From assembly GCA_963691655.1 (NCBI GenBank), contig OY829326.1, positions 101,369,340 through 101,433,339 of the forward strand: a stretch of DNA of 64,000 nt. Reading direction: 5' to 3'. The notes beneath the pieces are model-generated. The model saw nothing but the letters and a program-made list of their open reading frames with translations. It was not told where the DNA came from and made no database searches. Made by a program: the position numbers and the translations under genes. Below, one piece after another: positions 13,541 through 23,439 of the stretch (the first letter of the stretch is position 1; each line of letters begins with the position of its first letter). The DNA comes from Toxonevra muliebris (taxonomy: Eukaryota; Arthropoda; Insecta; Diptera; Pallopteridae).

Positions 13541-13750
13541 GACAGGCTGAAATCAAATACGAACTAAAAAATTGTAGCTAGCGAAAGTGCTTTAAAAATG
13601 TTTGAGGGCAAAAACGAAACAAAAATAAGCGATGGCGAAGTAGAACAAAGTCGGCTGAGTGCAAATTTTAGTTTCGTTTTTGCACTCAAACATTTTTAGT
13701 TCACTTTCCCTAGCTACAATTTTTTACTTCATATTTACTTTCAGCTTGTC
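13541..13750. mobile_element. Palindromic foldback element, about 210 bp
   Basis: The left arm (13541-13630) and right arm (13665-13750) are inverted copies. GACAGGCTGAAA pairs with TTTCAGCTTGTC, AAAAAATTGTAGCTAG with CTAGCTACAATTTTTT, and AAAAATGTTTGAG with CTCAAACATTTTT. The whole segment could fold into one long hairpin with a short loop. There is no coding frame. A second foldback with different sequence but similar design is at 28524-28717. No clear target duplication was seen. Confidence 0.65.
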
Positions 13751-13861
13751 TTATGTTTGAAGCCCTCTAAACTAAAGTTTTTGGAATATCGACAATTACG
13801 CAGTACAACAAAATTCGAATCTATGTTAAGTTTCATGCACCTTTTCTGAAAAGTGTTTTAA

Positions 13862-14383
13862 CCCTTTCGGGATCATTGGTCACTGGGGGCCCGAAAATCG
13901 GTTTTTCAAAAACTACTACACCTACTGCATTGGCAATATTCGCGCTAATACACCAAATTTTCAACATATAGGGAAAAACTACTCAAACATGATTTTCCAT
14001 TCTTTTACTTTTTGTTTACTTTCTTTGGAAGTTAAGTTTTGCTAACCCTAAAGTATTCAATAAAAATGGGTGCCAGTGAAGGCGAATTTGGACTGGGATT
14101 TGCTCTATCGCTTCTAGTTTACTTACGGTCGAGAAAGGGTTAAGTGAAGAATTAATACTAAAATACCTTGTCTATCTCTAAAATAATATCCAATTAAAAT
14201 ATGTCAAAAAAGTTTGTAAAATATTCCCCCTGAGCGCTGTGGTGACCCATGACAGTTCAAACCTTCAGAGGCGCGAAGCTTCTGTTTTGATGAAAAATAG
14301 TAATAAGAAATAGGGGTCAGAGAATACGAATCCTGGTTTGATTTTCCACTATTTCCTCTGGTTTCTTGACGGTCTCGAAAGGG
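13862..14383 (+). mobile_element. piggyBac-like TTAA element, family A copy 1 (522 bp)
   Basis: The element is flanked by TTAA at 13858-13861 and 14384-14387 and has inverted ends CCCTTTCGGGATC and GGTCTCGAAAGGG. A TTAA duplication with CCC...GGG ends is the hallmark of piggyBac-mobilised DNA. An internal GGTCGAGAAAGGGTTAA near 14130 repeats the terminal motif. The interior aligns with 25653-26342 and with 29471-29866, for example around TGAAAAATA and GGTGACCCATGA. No transposase is encoded. Confidence 0.7.
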
Positions 14384-14387
14384 TTAA

Positions 14388-16390
14388 TGTGGTTTCGAGT
14401 CTTAACGTGTTGTTCGCTTTTCTATAAAACCAATAATTTTTTTTTTATATTTTATACAATAACCTTAAATGTAAAAAAATACTAGTTTTGCCGCGCCCCC
14501 TTAAACTTGCAATTTTTAAAAATACTTTCAAATATTTAAATAAAAGTTTTCCAATATGAAAATTTTAAAGCCCAATCAAAGCTAACCACAAAAAAGTCAA
14601 ACCAAGGCAGTCAAATCAATAAAAAAAACGATTAAAAGTCCAAAATCCTGGTAAAATCTTTTTTATCATTTTTTTTTTTATATAGTTTTCATATAAATTT
14701 CGAACCAGTTCCTGTTGATATTCATAACTTGCCAATCTTTTGTAATGATAATTACAATATTTTTTTTATTACAACAAACAATTCGAATGTACATTACACC
14801 AACATTTCACATGCAGGTTTTATATATTTACCTATTCCAATCAATACCACTCCATATCTTTATGTATAAGTTTAACCTCTTTCTCCAAATTTTATTTGAA
14901 AATGTTTGCAACATAAATGTCAAATACTTCCTGGCTAGTGTGCCAACTTTTTATTTTTATTTACAACAATAACGACGAATAAAAATTTCACATTTCACAA
15001 CCATATTTAGCTGCAATTTACGCTTGTAAGCACGCACTAACCTCACGATCACTCGCTTACTCACTGTAACTCACTCATGCAACCAAAATGAACGAATTCA
15101 CCAATTCACCGATTCAACATTCACATTCACAAAATAGAGAGAGAGAGAGACAGTTAACACTTGTACATCTTAAACCAAACAAACACCTACGCACAATTAC
15201 AAATTATTTTTGTTCAAGTTTTTTTCCATTGCTTTTTTTTTTTTGTGTGTTTAATTGTTTGTGCAAATTTGGCAAACGTTTTTAAAACCGCATTAAAATT
15301 TTTATTTAATTTCAAATTAATTTTTTATTATTATTTTATTCAAATTGTAAATGATGCGGTTTGACCAAATAAAAAAAAAACACAAATTTTTGGTTTACTA
15401 TTTTAGGAAGTGGCAAAAATAAAGTGGCAATTTAGAAATACGTTTTAAGAATTCCTGATATTTTTTTTTAGTGTATATATAAATCTGAGAGATTTTAAAT
15501 TTCTTTAAGCTTAAAGCTTCCTGTTTTTTTTTTTTTTTTCTTTCTTTTTTTTTAATTGCATTTCATTTTTCTTTATTTTTCTGTTGCCTTTCAACGAGTT
15601 TTGTATGCCTCACATGTGTCAAATCTCATTTTGGCATATTCACATTCATGCTCTACTCAGGTTTGCTACTCAAAAGTCCTTTTAACCTCTTGACATTTTT
15701 TTATGTCACCTTTTTCTTTTTTTTTATACATCCATAAGCTTATGCCTGTTCCATATTCATATCTATTTCATAAACGTATGCATTCCATGGCTTCGTTCAT
15801 GTGTTGAGTTGTTATGCCTATACCGATGTTGATGCAACATAATGAAATATTACAAAATGGCATTAATATAAATGCACACTCGTATTCAGGAAGTCTTTTA
15901 TGCAACCGTAACCGTAACGAGTTCATCTCTTCTTCTGGCTTAGCTTTTGTTTGCAAAAATGTATGTCATTGAGTTTTGTTTGTTTTTTTTTTTTTTTTGG
16001 TTCGCTTTGTCGACAAAGCTGCAAACAAACGTTACTAGAAGGAAGAAAAAATCCGCTCATTAAAATTGGTTTAAATTTTATACTTCAAAGATTTTTGTTG
16101 TTCATATACAACACATACCTACCTACAAATCAAAAAGCACCTTGAAGTGTACTTAGACATGATTGCTAGTATATGTTTTTGGTTTGGTTTGAATTGTCTT
16201 TAAAAAAAAAACCGCATAAATATGTATATAAATGTTATTGCTATTTGGTTATATTTGTAAGTTATAATCAATATTAAGTGGTTTTCGCATAATTCTAACT
16301 TTAATATTAAGCCACGTTTTCGATGACATTCGAAGCTTTCATTCAAATGATGAAGTATGATTAAAGTTTACACATAATCCTAGCTTAAAA
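14388..16390. other. A+T-rich noncoding stretch
   Basis: Poly(T) tracts, a GAGA run near 15137-15150 and TATA-rich sequence are visible. No exon, RNA gene or transposon end was recognised. Confidence 0.4.
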
Positions 16391-16660
16391 ATTTTATTTT
16401 TAGAACTAGAGTTGAGGGTGGGCTGGACTGAACCAAAGCACAAAATGTCAAGGACCATTGTTTTGGGGACTTTTATGAAAATAATGAGCGTTTTTCTGAT
16501 ATCTCTTAATTTTAATCTGATCTTATCTCGCATAAGAAACTGCATATTATCTCTGATCCTGAAATATTCCCCTATCATTTAAGTACCCATTTGTACAGTT
16601 GCGGTCCTTGGATTTGGCTTAGGGTTGGGCTGACTATGCTAAATCAAGGGAAAGCATTAA
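16391..16660 (-). mobile_element. 3'-end fragments of a non-LTR retrotransposon
   Basis: GAGTTGAGGGTGGGCTGG...AACCAAAGCAC...GACCATTG at 16411-16460 matches the 3' part of the retrotransposon remnant near 43793-43853 in the same orientation. A second, weaker match (TTAGGGTTGGGCTGACTATG) follows near 16620. No coding part remains. They are probably 5'-truncated or decayed insertions of one family. Confidence 0.45.
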
Positions 16661-17450
16661 ACATTAAATATATTTTGGAACATAAGCATTCTAAAGAATA
16701 ATAGAGAACCTAATTAACCTATTGAGTCGATTTTTGTTTCTGATTGATCTTAAATATATTTTAAATTGTTTTAGAACTGAAAAACTTTTCCTTCAGTACT
16801 CGGCGTTATTATTATCCGAAGCAATACTAATAAATTGTCTGCAGCAATGAAAACAAAAATGAGAATTCAAAAACCAGTTATAAATAGAAATGTAGCAGAA
16901 CTCATTAAATATTTTATGTTAGTCCAGAGCAAACTATACCAGATTAGAAACAAAATCCCCCAACATTATTTGAAAAAATAAAAACAAAACTCATAGCAAA
17001 AGCCAAGAAAATATCAGACCAAAACTTAAACCAAGTTCAGAAGAACCAAAATCAGATCGATATTCAAAACAAAAATCATACTAAGTAATCGTTAGTCTAA
17101 TTTTTAGTTAAAAGCTAAAAATCTAACCAAAATGGAAACCAAAAGTCTGGCAATATTCAGACAAAAACTCAAACCAAAAGCAGATCAAAATTCAGCCCAT
17201 CGCCCAAAAGTTCGACTAAAACTCAGGCCTAGAATAAGTTGGAAAATAAAAATTGTTTATGGAATAGGCTGCAACCTTTATTCAGCATAAACTTCCTGCC
17301 TCTCTGGATCCTCCACTGCATTTGTACATACATTTTGTATGTGTGGTTACGAATATAAAGATATAGAAATTTTTTTTACATTGAATTAGTTGAATGACGT
17401 GAAAGACTGAGATTTGGACGGTAAGGAAAATAAAGGAAAAGAAAGGAAAG
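16661..17450. other. A+T-rich noncoding stretch with loosely repeated AACCAAAA words
   Basis: From 16920 to 17230 the words ACCAAAA, CAGA and AAAACTCA recur irregularly. No gene or defined element was recognised. Confidence 0.4.
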
Positions 17451-18066
17451 TGTAGGATAGGATAAAATAGGATAGGATAAAACAGGATAGGATAGGATAA
17501 GATAGGATAGGATGGGTTAGGATAGGATGGGTTAGGATAGGATAGGATAGGATAGGATAGGATAGGATAGGATAGGATAGGATAGGATAGGATAGGATAA
17601 AATAAGATGGGATAGAATAGGATAGGATGGGATAGAAAAGAAGAGAAGATAAAAGAAGAAAAGAGAAGAGAACAGAAGAGAACAGAAGAGAACAGAAGAG
17701 AAGAGAAGAGAAGAGAAGAGAAGAGAAGAGAAGAGAAGAGAAGAGAAGAGAAGAGAAGAGAAGAGAAGAGAAGAGAAGAGAAGAGAAGAGAAGAGAAGAG
17801 AAGAGAAGAGAAGAGAAGAGAAGAGAAGAGAAGAGAAGAGAAGAGAAGAGAAGAGAAGAGAAGAGAAGAGAAGAGAAGAGAAGAGAAGAGAAGAGAAGAG
17901 AAGAGAAGAGAAGAGAAGAGAAGAGAAGAGAAGAGAAGAGAAGAGAAGAGAAGAGAAGAGAAGAGAAGAGAAGAGAAGAGAAGAGAAGAGAAGAGAAGAG
18001 AAGAGAAGAGAATAGCATAGCATAGGATAGGATAGGATAGGATAGGATAAAATAGGACAGGATAGG
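17451..18066. repeat. Compound pentanucleotide satellite (GGATA)n-(AGAAG)n-(GGATA)n
   Basis: Imperfect GGATA units run from about 17455 to 17635. They are followed by AGAAG units to 18011, uninterrupted from about 17695 (roughly 63 perfect units). After a brief GCATA transition, GGATA units return to about 18060. The period stays 5 across the switch. Long open frames on the minus strand (Ser-Leu-Leu-Phe-Ser repeats) are products of the repeat and not genes. Confidence 0.95.
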
Positions 18067-20139
18067 GAAAGAAAAGAAAGGAAAGGGAAAGGTAGATAGA
18101 AAGGAAAAAATGGAAGTGAAAGGAAACGAAAAGAAGGAAGAGCCAATGAAAAGAACAAGGGAAGTGATAATATATAATAAAAAATAGGATTTTTTACTTT
18201 TATCGATCTCAATGATTTTTGAAAATGGTCAAAATCAAATATTCCACTCAGAATATCTACGTCCATATTATGCTTCAGCGTCAAAAAATAAATGAATAAA
18301 GACAAGTTTGGGGTTCTGGCGTCTGACAGCATTCAAAATTTCACAAGCCTTTTTTATTTTATACTAGCTACAAAAAATAATAATTTTTCATAGAGTTTTG
18401 TATTATATGTCTGGGAATTTCAATTCCCAAACACTTTTCGGAATTAAAATTTCAATCCCGAGATCCCAGGCGCACTTTTGTGCTTTATTATTTTTGAGTC
18501 GACAGAAATTGTTTTCCAAATCGTTGATTGTTTAATCACTTTAAGCCGACTAATTTTATGATAGTGTATTTTGAAAGAAATTGTTTTCTTTGTTCTACGA
18601 AATTTTGCATGTAAAATATTTTATTTTAAATTTTTGGTGTCTTTCCAGATTAATGTAAAGTAAAAAAACAGAGGAGATTTCGTGCCGAGATCAAATTAAA
18701 ATTACTCCCATAAATTTATAAAACGGAATATAAAAACCCATTTCAAAAAACTTTTTCTTTTTTTTTTTAATTTCAATTCATCATTTGTGCACAAGTACGC
18801 GTTATAAAAAATTGATTTTTTAATCTTTTAGTAATAAAAATAAATATAAGTTATTCTCAATATATTTCCAAATCAAATAATCTACTAAATGACTAATAAA
18901 GTCATAAATTATAAATTATTTTTTTGTTGCAAACTCAACAGCATACTCAGACGACATTTCTTAAACGATCTACATATGTACTCGTATATGGTAAATTCTA
19001 AATTAAGATCATTCGTTTTCGCTAATACACACATTTCTAAATAAGTAAAATAAATAAGAAAAAAATCCCATTAAATTGAATTCTTTCTTTCATGATAATT
19101 GCTAAATCTGTTGCCATTGCTGTATGCAATGCAATTTTATTGCGAGAAAATTATATGTGTGTTATCCTTGAAATGCCAGCACATTGAAAGTAAAAAGAAT
19201 AATAAAAAATGAAAAAATCAAATCTACAAGTATAAAATTAAAGAAACACAACATACGCGCATGCGCAAATTTTATCGCAGAAACAACGACAGCACCACCA
19301 GCAGCAGCAATAAATTACCATATCGACAAATAGGAAAAATTGAAAAAAAAAATTAACAACGAAAATTGGAATGCGGCATTCATTTCACAGATCAGTTCAA
19401 AGTGCAATAAAACAGAGATAGATTTCAAGAAATATACACACTTACATATATACAGAATTTATGAGGGAGTGGACATTCGTTTGTTGTATGTTAAGCTAGA
19501 TACAAAAATTCTTTCAACAGCACATTGCTGATAATTGTTTTTTGTGCAAAAGTAACCTTGATCATGTGGGTTAAATATCACATGCAAGCTAAAAAGAATG
19601 AGCACCTAAATATACTGACATGCATAGGTGCATACGAGTAAATTGCGGAATTTATTGCAACTGAGTTGTTGAGATATAAACTTATACCTACATATGGGTT
19701 GAAATAACTAGAATTTATAGTAGAAAAAAAAATATTTAATTTGGATATAATGATTGATTTCAATCGATGAAAACCGATATGTAACAAGGAGGCATATTCA
19801 TTTTGATTGGTAACTTAGCTGTTTACATTCAGAAGGAGGATATACTCGGCGACAAAAATGCCCACGCATTAAAAATTATTTAAGAATATTTTCTTTAAAC
19901 TATTAAACATCAGTTTTAATATTCTAAGGAAGTAAAACAAGATTTTCTATTGTAGTACAAGTCTGAGGAAAACAATGAGCCTACAAATGATGGAATTAGA
20001 AAAGGAATGACCAGCGAAAAAATACTTTTGATCCCAGGAATGAAGAAACACAGTCTATGTGTAGTTAAAACCTACAAAAATTGGACACAAGCCGATTGAA
20101 AATAAGTTGTATTTTCAGAAGCGTTCAAAAATTTGATAT
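18067..20139. other. A+T-rich noncoding stretch
   Basis: A TGGGAATTTCAATTCCCA palindrome is at 18413-18430. The remainder is low-complexity A+T-rich DNA. No gene was recognised. Confidence 0.4.
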
Positions 20140-20815
20140 TTGGGCCCGATGAAACTTCTTTGGACGCTCTTATAAATCGGGAACAGTATTAACATAAATT
20201 CGATGGTCCGAGCTTGGCTCCTGCAGAACTGCAAAGTTCTTCGTAAGACAACCCCACAAGAAATCAGCAGAATTTCTTCTGAAATTGAAAAGGAAGACCT
20301 ATGATTACTGGTGGGTGTCATCACGGGGCATAACACATGTGGCCAACATATCGATCATTTACTAAAACACTGTCATAAGTCAAAAAACAAGATTTTTGAG
20401 TTAATGATGTCACGCTTCATATTGTGTAAAAATTTCATATTAATATCTTGTATGCTCTGCCCGTGAGAACTATAAGATTTCTTCTTTTTTCTGCAAAGTG
20501 AGAGTCAATTGAAAACTTTAAACACGTTTTCTGCAAAATCGCGTTTTTTGAGTTATGACAGTCTTTTAGTAAATGAGCGATATGACCTAAATGGCAGTCA
20601 TCACCGATCCGACCTCATATTCAAGCTCTTTCTCAGCTTTTAGAGTTCATCAGTGAAACAAAGAGGTTCGAGATTGATAGACCATAGGTTTTTCCGCTTC
20701 CCATTTCTCCTCTCATAATTCATTCATTCTATTTTCTTATACTAGCTCTACAATGTGCCTTGAGACTGTGTGTATTGGTTTAGTCTAAGCCACGCTCAAC
20801 TTTAAATATAAATTT
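20140..20815 (+). mobile_element. Non-LTR retrotransposon fragment (C-terminal zinc-binding region and 3' end)
   Basis: Frames across 20185-20350 and 20583-20605 read like the remnant at 44042-44302: SELGSCRTAKFFVRQP, then LLVGVITGHNTCGQHI, then MAVITDP. This is the C-terminal region found after RNase H in several non-LTR retrotransposons. At least one frameshift and stops are present. The frame is split by the 230-bp MITE at 20351-20580. Downstream, 20610-20815 matches the 3' part of the 43.8-kb copy (GTTCATC.GTGAAACAAAG, CAATGTGCCTTGAGACTGTG). The reverse transcriptase is absent. Confidence 0.6.
20351..20580 (-). mobile_element. TA-flanked MITE, copy 2 (230 bp), inserted in a retrotransposon fragment
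   Basis: The ends TCGATCATTTACTAAAACAC and its inverse form long terminal inverted repeats of nearly 40 bp, extending through TGTCATAAGTCAAAAAAC. TA flanks both sides (20349-20350 and 20581-20582). Removing the element and one TA restores GGCCAACATATGACC, which continues the retrotransposon frame seen intact at 44.1 kb, so insertion boundaries are well supported. No coding frame is present. Copy 1 is at 293-540. Confidence 0.85.
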
Positions 20816-21008
20816 TAACAGGCACCGGAGCTCGTTATCTAATTTTGAGAATTTTTGAAACTCAATTTCTTTATGTCTCTTCCAATATATATAAAATTAA
20901 CATTTCAATACTCAATAAAATTAGACAACATTTTTGGAGAATTTTAAAGAATGTAGTAGTAATAGGCCTACCTTGAGAAAATGAGGTGACCAACTGTTTA
21001 AATAAATA

Positions 21009-22296
21009 CAGGGTGACAATTGTAAAGTGACGCAAGTTTAATACTCTGCAGCAAGCTTTGCCATTTACCGTTACTTTAATTTAAAAAGCAAATTCATTCA
21101 TCATTGGCTTTGCTTTTAATTTCATTTGAATTTTTGTTATTACATTTTGAAATTTCCATAAAAATGGACAAGGAAAATATTCGTCGTGAAATTATGAAAT
21201 TTCATTTGGCAAATTATAGTAGCCGTCAAATTGCAAAGGTTTTAAATTTGTCAAGTCGTACGGTAGACCGAGCTATTATTCGATATAATGAAACTGGGGG
21301 TTTTGAAGATAGAGACCGGGGAAAATTTTCAACAGTTGCCACTACTGGTTTAACAGAAAAAATTCGTAAACGAATCAAGGGAAATCCAAGGCGCTCAATG
21401 AGAAAAATCGCTAAGGAAGTGGGAGTAAACCGTGAAACAGTGCGAATCATTGCAAAATCAAAGCTTAATTTTAAGCCGTACAAGCTCCGAAAAGCTCAAG
21501 ATCTGACACAAAAAAAGAAAGATTTGCGACTGCAAAAATGCAAGGCGTTGCTACGCTCCTCCGTGTTAAAAAATGTTGAAAATATCTTGTTTACAGATGA
21601 AAAAATTTTCACGGTTGAACAACATTTCAATGCGCAAAATGACCGAATGTGGCTAACATCATCATTGCAACAAAATAGGACTGTTGGCCGAGTTCAAAAG
21701 CCAGCTTTCGTTATGGTATGGGCTGGAGTTTCCGCTAATGCCAGAACCCCTCTAATATTCGTTGAAGAGGGTGTTAAAATTGACCAGGTTGTTTATCGGA
21801 GCATTTTAAATGAACATGTTCTTCCCTGGGCCCAAGATACATTTGGAAATGAAAACTGGACTTTCCAGCAAGATTCTGCACCTTCCCACATGGCAAAATT
21901 AACGCAAACATGGATAAAAAACAATTTTTCTGGATTCATAACATCTCAAGAATGCCCACCATACTCCCCAGACTTGAATCCAATGGACTACTATATTTAG
22001 AGTATTTTAGACAGTAAGGCTTGTGCATCTCAACACCACAGTCTGGAGTCGCTGACAAATTCATTAGAGAAAGCCTGGACTGAAATTGATCAGGAAGTCC
22101 TGGGGCGAACAGTCCTATGATTTCCGGATCGATTGAAGGCATGTGTGCAGGCTAAAGGAGGTTATATTGAATGAGGTGGGGTTCAAATGAATGCTTATAT
22201 ATTCAGCAATGTTAACACTTACTTGTACTTAATGGAAGTACGTCCTTTTGAAAATAACTGCTGAAATGTGTGCGTCACTTTACGATTGTCACCCTG
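21009..22296 (+). mobile_element. maT-type (DD37D) Tc1/mariner transposon, copy 1
   Basis: This 1288-bp element has terminal inverted repeats CAGGGTGACAATTGTAAAGT (left) and the inverse of CAGGGTGACAATCGTAAAGT (right), flanked by TA at 21007-21008 and 22297-22298. It encodes one intronless transposase (21164-22174) with two stops. Near-identical copies are at 34729-36012 and 54424-55702. The catalytic spacing of 37 residues between the second and third Asp places it with the maT group. Confidence 0.93.
21164..22174 (+). pseudogene. maT (DD37D) transposase, two in-frame stops
   Basis: The 336-codon frame encodes a cut-and-paste transposase. The N-terminal half has paired-like helix-turn-helix DNA-binding segments (around SSRQIAKVLNLSSRTVDRAI and MRKIAKEVGVNRETVRIIAK). 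The catalytic triad is visible: Asp145 in FTDEKIF, Asp237 in FQQDSAPSH and Asp275 in SPDLNPMDY, so the last pair is separated by 37 residues. The ATG at 21164 (MDKENIRRE) is preferred over the in-frame ATG at 21104 because its length fits the family and it sits in an AAAATG context. Trp279 is changed to TAG (21998-22000) and codon 319 is TGA (22118-22120); copy 3 has CGA at the latter site. Codon 265 region reads Cys where copy 2 has Trp. The protein is truncated just after the catalytic core, so the copy is probably inactive. Confidence 0.9.
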
Positions 22297-22479
22297 TATA
22301 CTCAAACACAAAATGAAAAAAAATAAATTTTCTCTGCTGTCAAAGAGTATAAAAACATCTTAGAATTTATAGTGGGTTAAAAATGCAAAATTTAAAAAAA
22401 TACGCTTTTATTGAAATTTTTCTATTTTTGGGTACGTTTCTAAATTTCTACATTCTTGTAGTTTAAGATGCCGATAGGC

Positions 22480-22920
22480 GTTTTTCAAAAATTTTAATTG
22501 ATGATGCCAATATGGCTGCCAAAAACCCTTAAGTTGGGGAGTTTAAAAAAATGTTCATAAATTTTTAATTAATTGAAAAGTACTTGAATAATTCTGAAAC
22601 TGTGGATCTAACAGTTTTTGGGGTAGCTAATTATGATTCTAAAACTATTTTACAGAAATTCAAAATGACGAACAAATTTTTTTAAAATTGATTGTTTTTG
22701 CTTGAATCTTCTTACTTATGGGTTTTTGGGGTCTCTAATTACGAATCTGAAGTTATTTTTTTTAGTAATTCAAGATGGCGGACAAATTTTTAAAAATCCA
22801 TCGTTTTCGTTTGAAACCTCTCACTTTTAGGTTATTGGGTCACTGAATCCGATCCAGTACTTAAATTTTCTCTATCACGTCTGGCATCTCCGATATGGAG
22901 TCCGAAACCCATAATTTTGG
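22480..22920. repeat. Degenerate tandem repeat of about 115-135 bp
   Basis: Two to three diverged units follow each other. Each has TTTTTGGGGT.GCTAATTA, then AAGTTATTTT, then AATTCAAGATGGCGGACAA, then AATTTTTAAAAATC, then GTTTTCGTTTGAA and CTCTYACTTTTAGG. The best-aligned units start near 22612 and 22722; a third, weaker unit starts near 22831. No coding potential is visible. Confidence 0.55.
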
Positions 22921-23126
22921 TATGCGCGCGCGACCATTATAAAATTTTTTTTTATTTTACCTTGTACATATTTTATACCTAAGAGAAAGTTGTTTACCAT
23001 GAAAGGAAGGAAGGAAGGAAAAAAATTACTTAGGCAGCAACGCTTCACCCTTTTGGGTGTTATATGAAGCCTTTATTCGATATTTGACTATACCGGGTAA
23101 ATGGACGCAAAACCTATCATTCGGTT

Positions 23127-23360
23127 TTGTTAAGAAATGTTCCTCATCGAAAAGTAGTTGGGGTCAGCGAAGGTCAAAATTACCTAAGTCCAACTTTTTT
23201 TAAGAAATATCTCATGGAAAATAAATTTGTGTTTTTTTTTTTCAAATCCCTTTGTACAGGATTAATTGTTGGGAAAAATAATGAACATTCTTGGGGAAAA
23301 AATATACTCCATAAAAAAATAGTTGAAGTCATTGAAGATCAAAATAATCTTAGGATGATG
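23127..23360 (+). repeat. Two diverged direct repeat units, about 155 bp apart
   Basis: In one open frame (23127-23435) the translated segments NVPHRKVVGVSEGQNYL and NILHKKIVEVIEDQNNL are recognisably the same unit (about 23136 and 23307). The nucleotide sequences align too (AAAGTAGTTGGGGTCAGCGA with AAAATAGTTGAAGTCATTGA). No known protein family was recognised; a noncoding repeat that happens to be open is more likely than a gene. Confidence 0.35.
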
Positions 23361-23439
23361 TTCAGCCGATTTATTCGCCTACAAACATATTACACCATCT
23401 TCTTTTATATATTTAGAAGATATACATATGTATAGTACT

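Noticed and set aside
17386..18332. Two long overlapping minus-strand open frames rich in Ser-Leu-Phe
   Set aside because: They are translations of the pentanucleotide satellite. A 5-bp unit with no stop in any frame gives long frames automatically.
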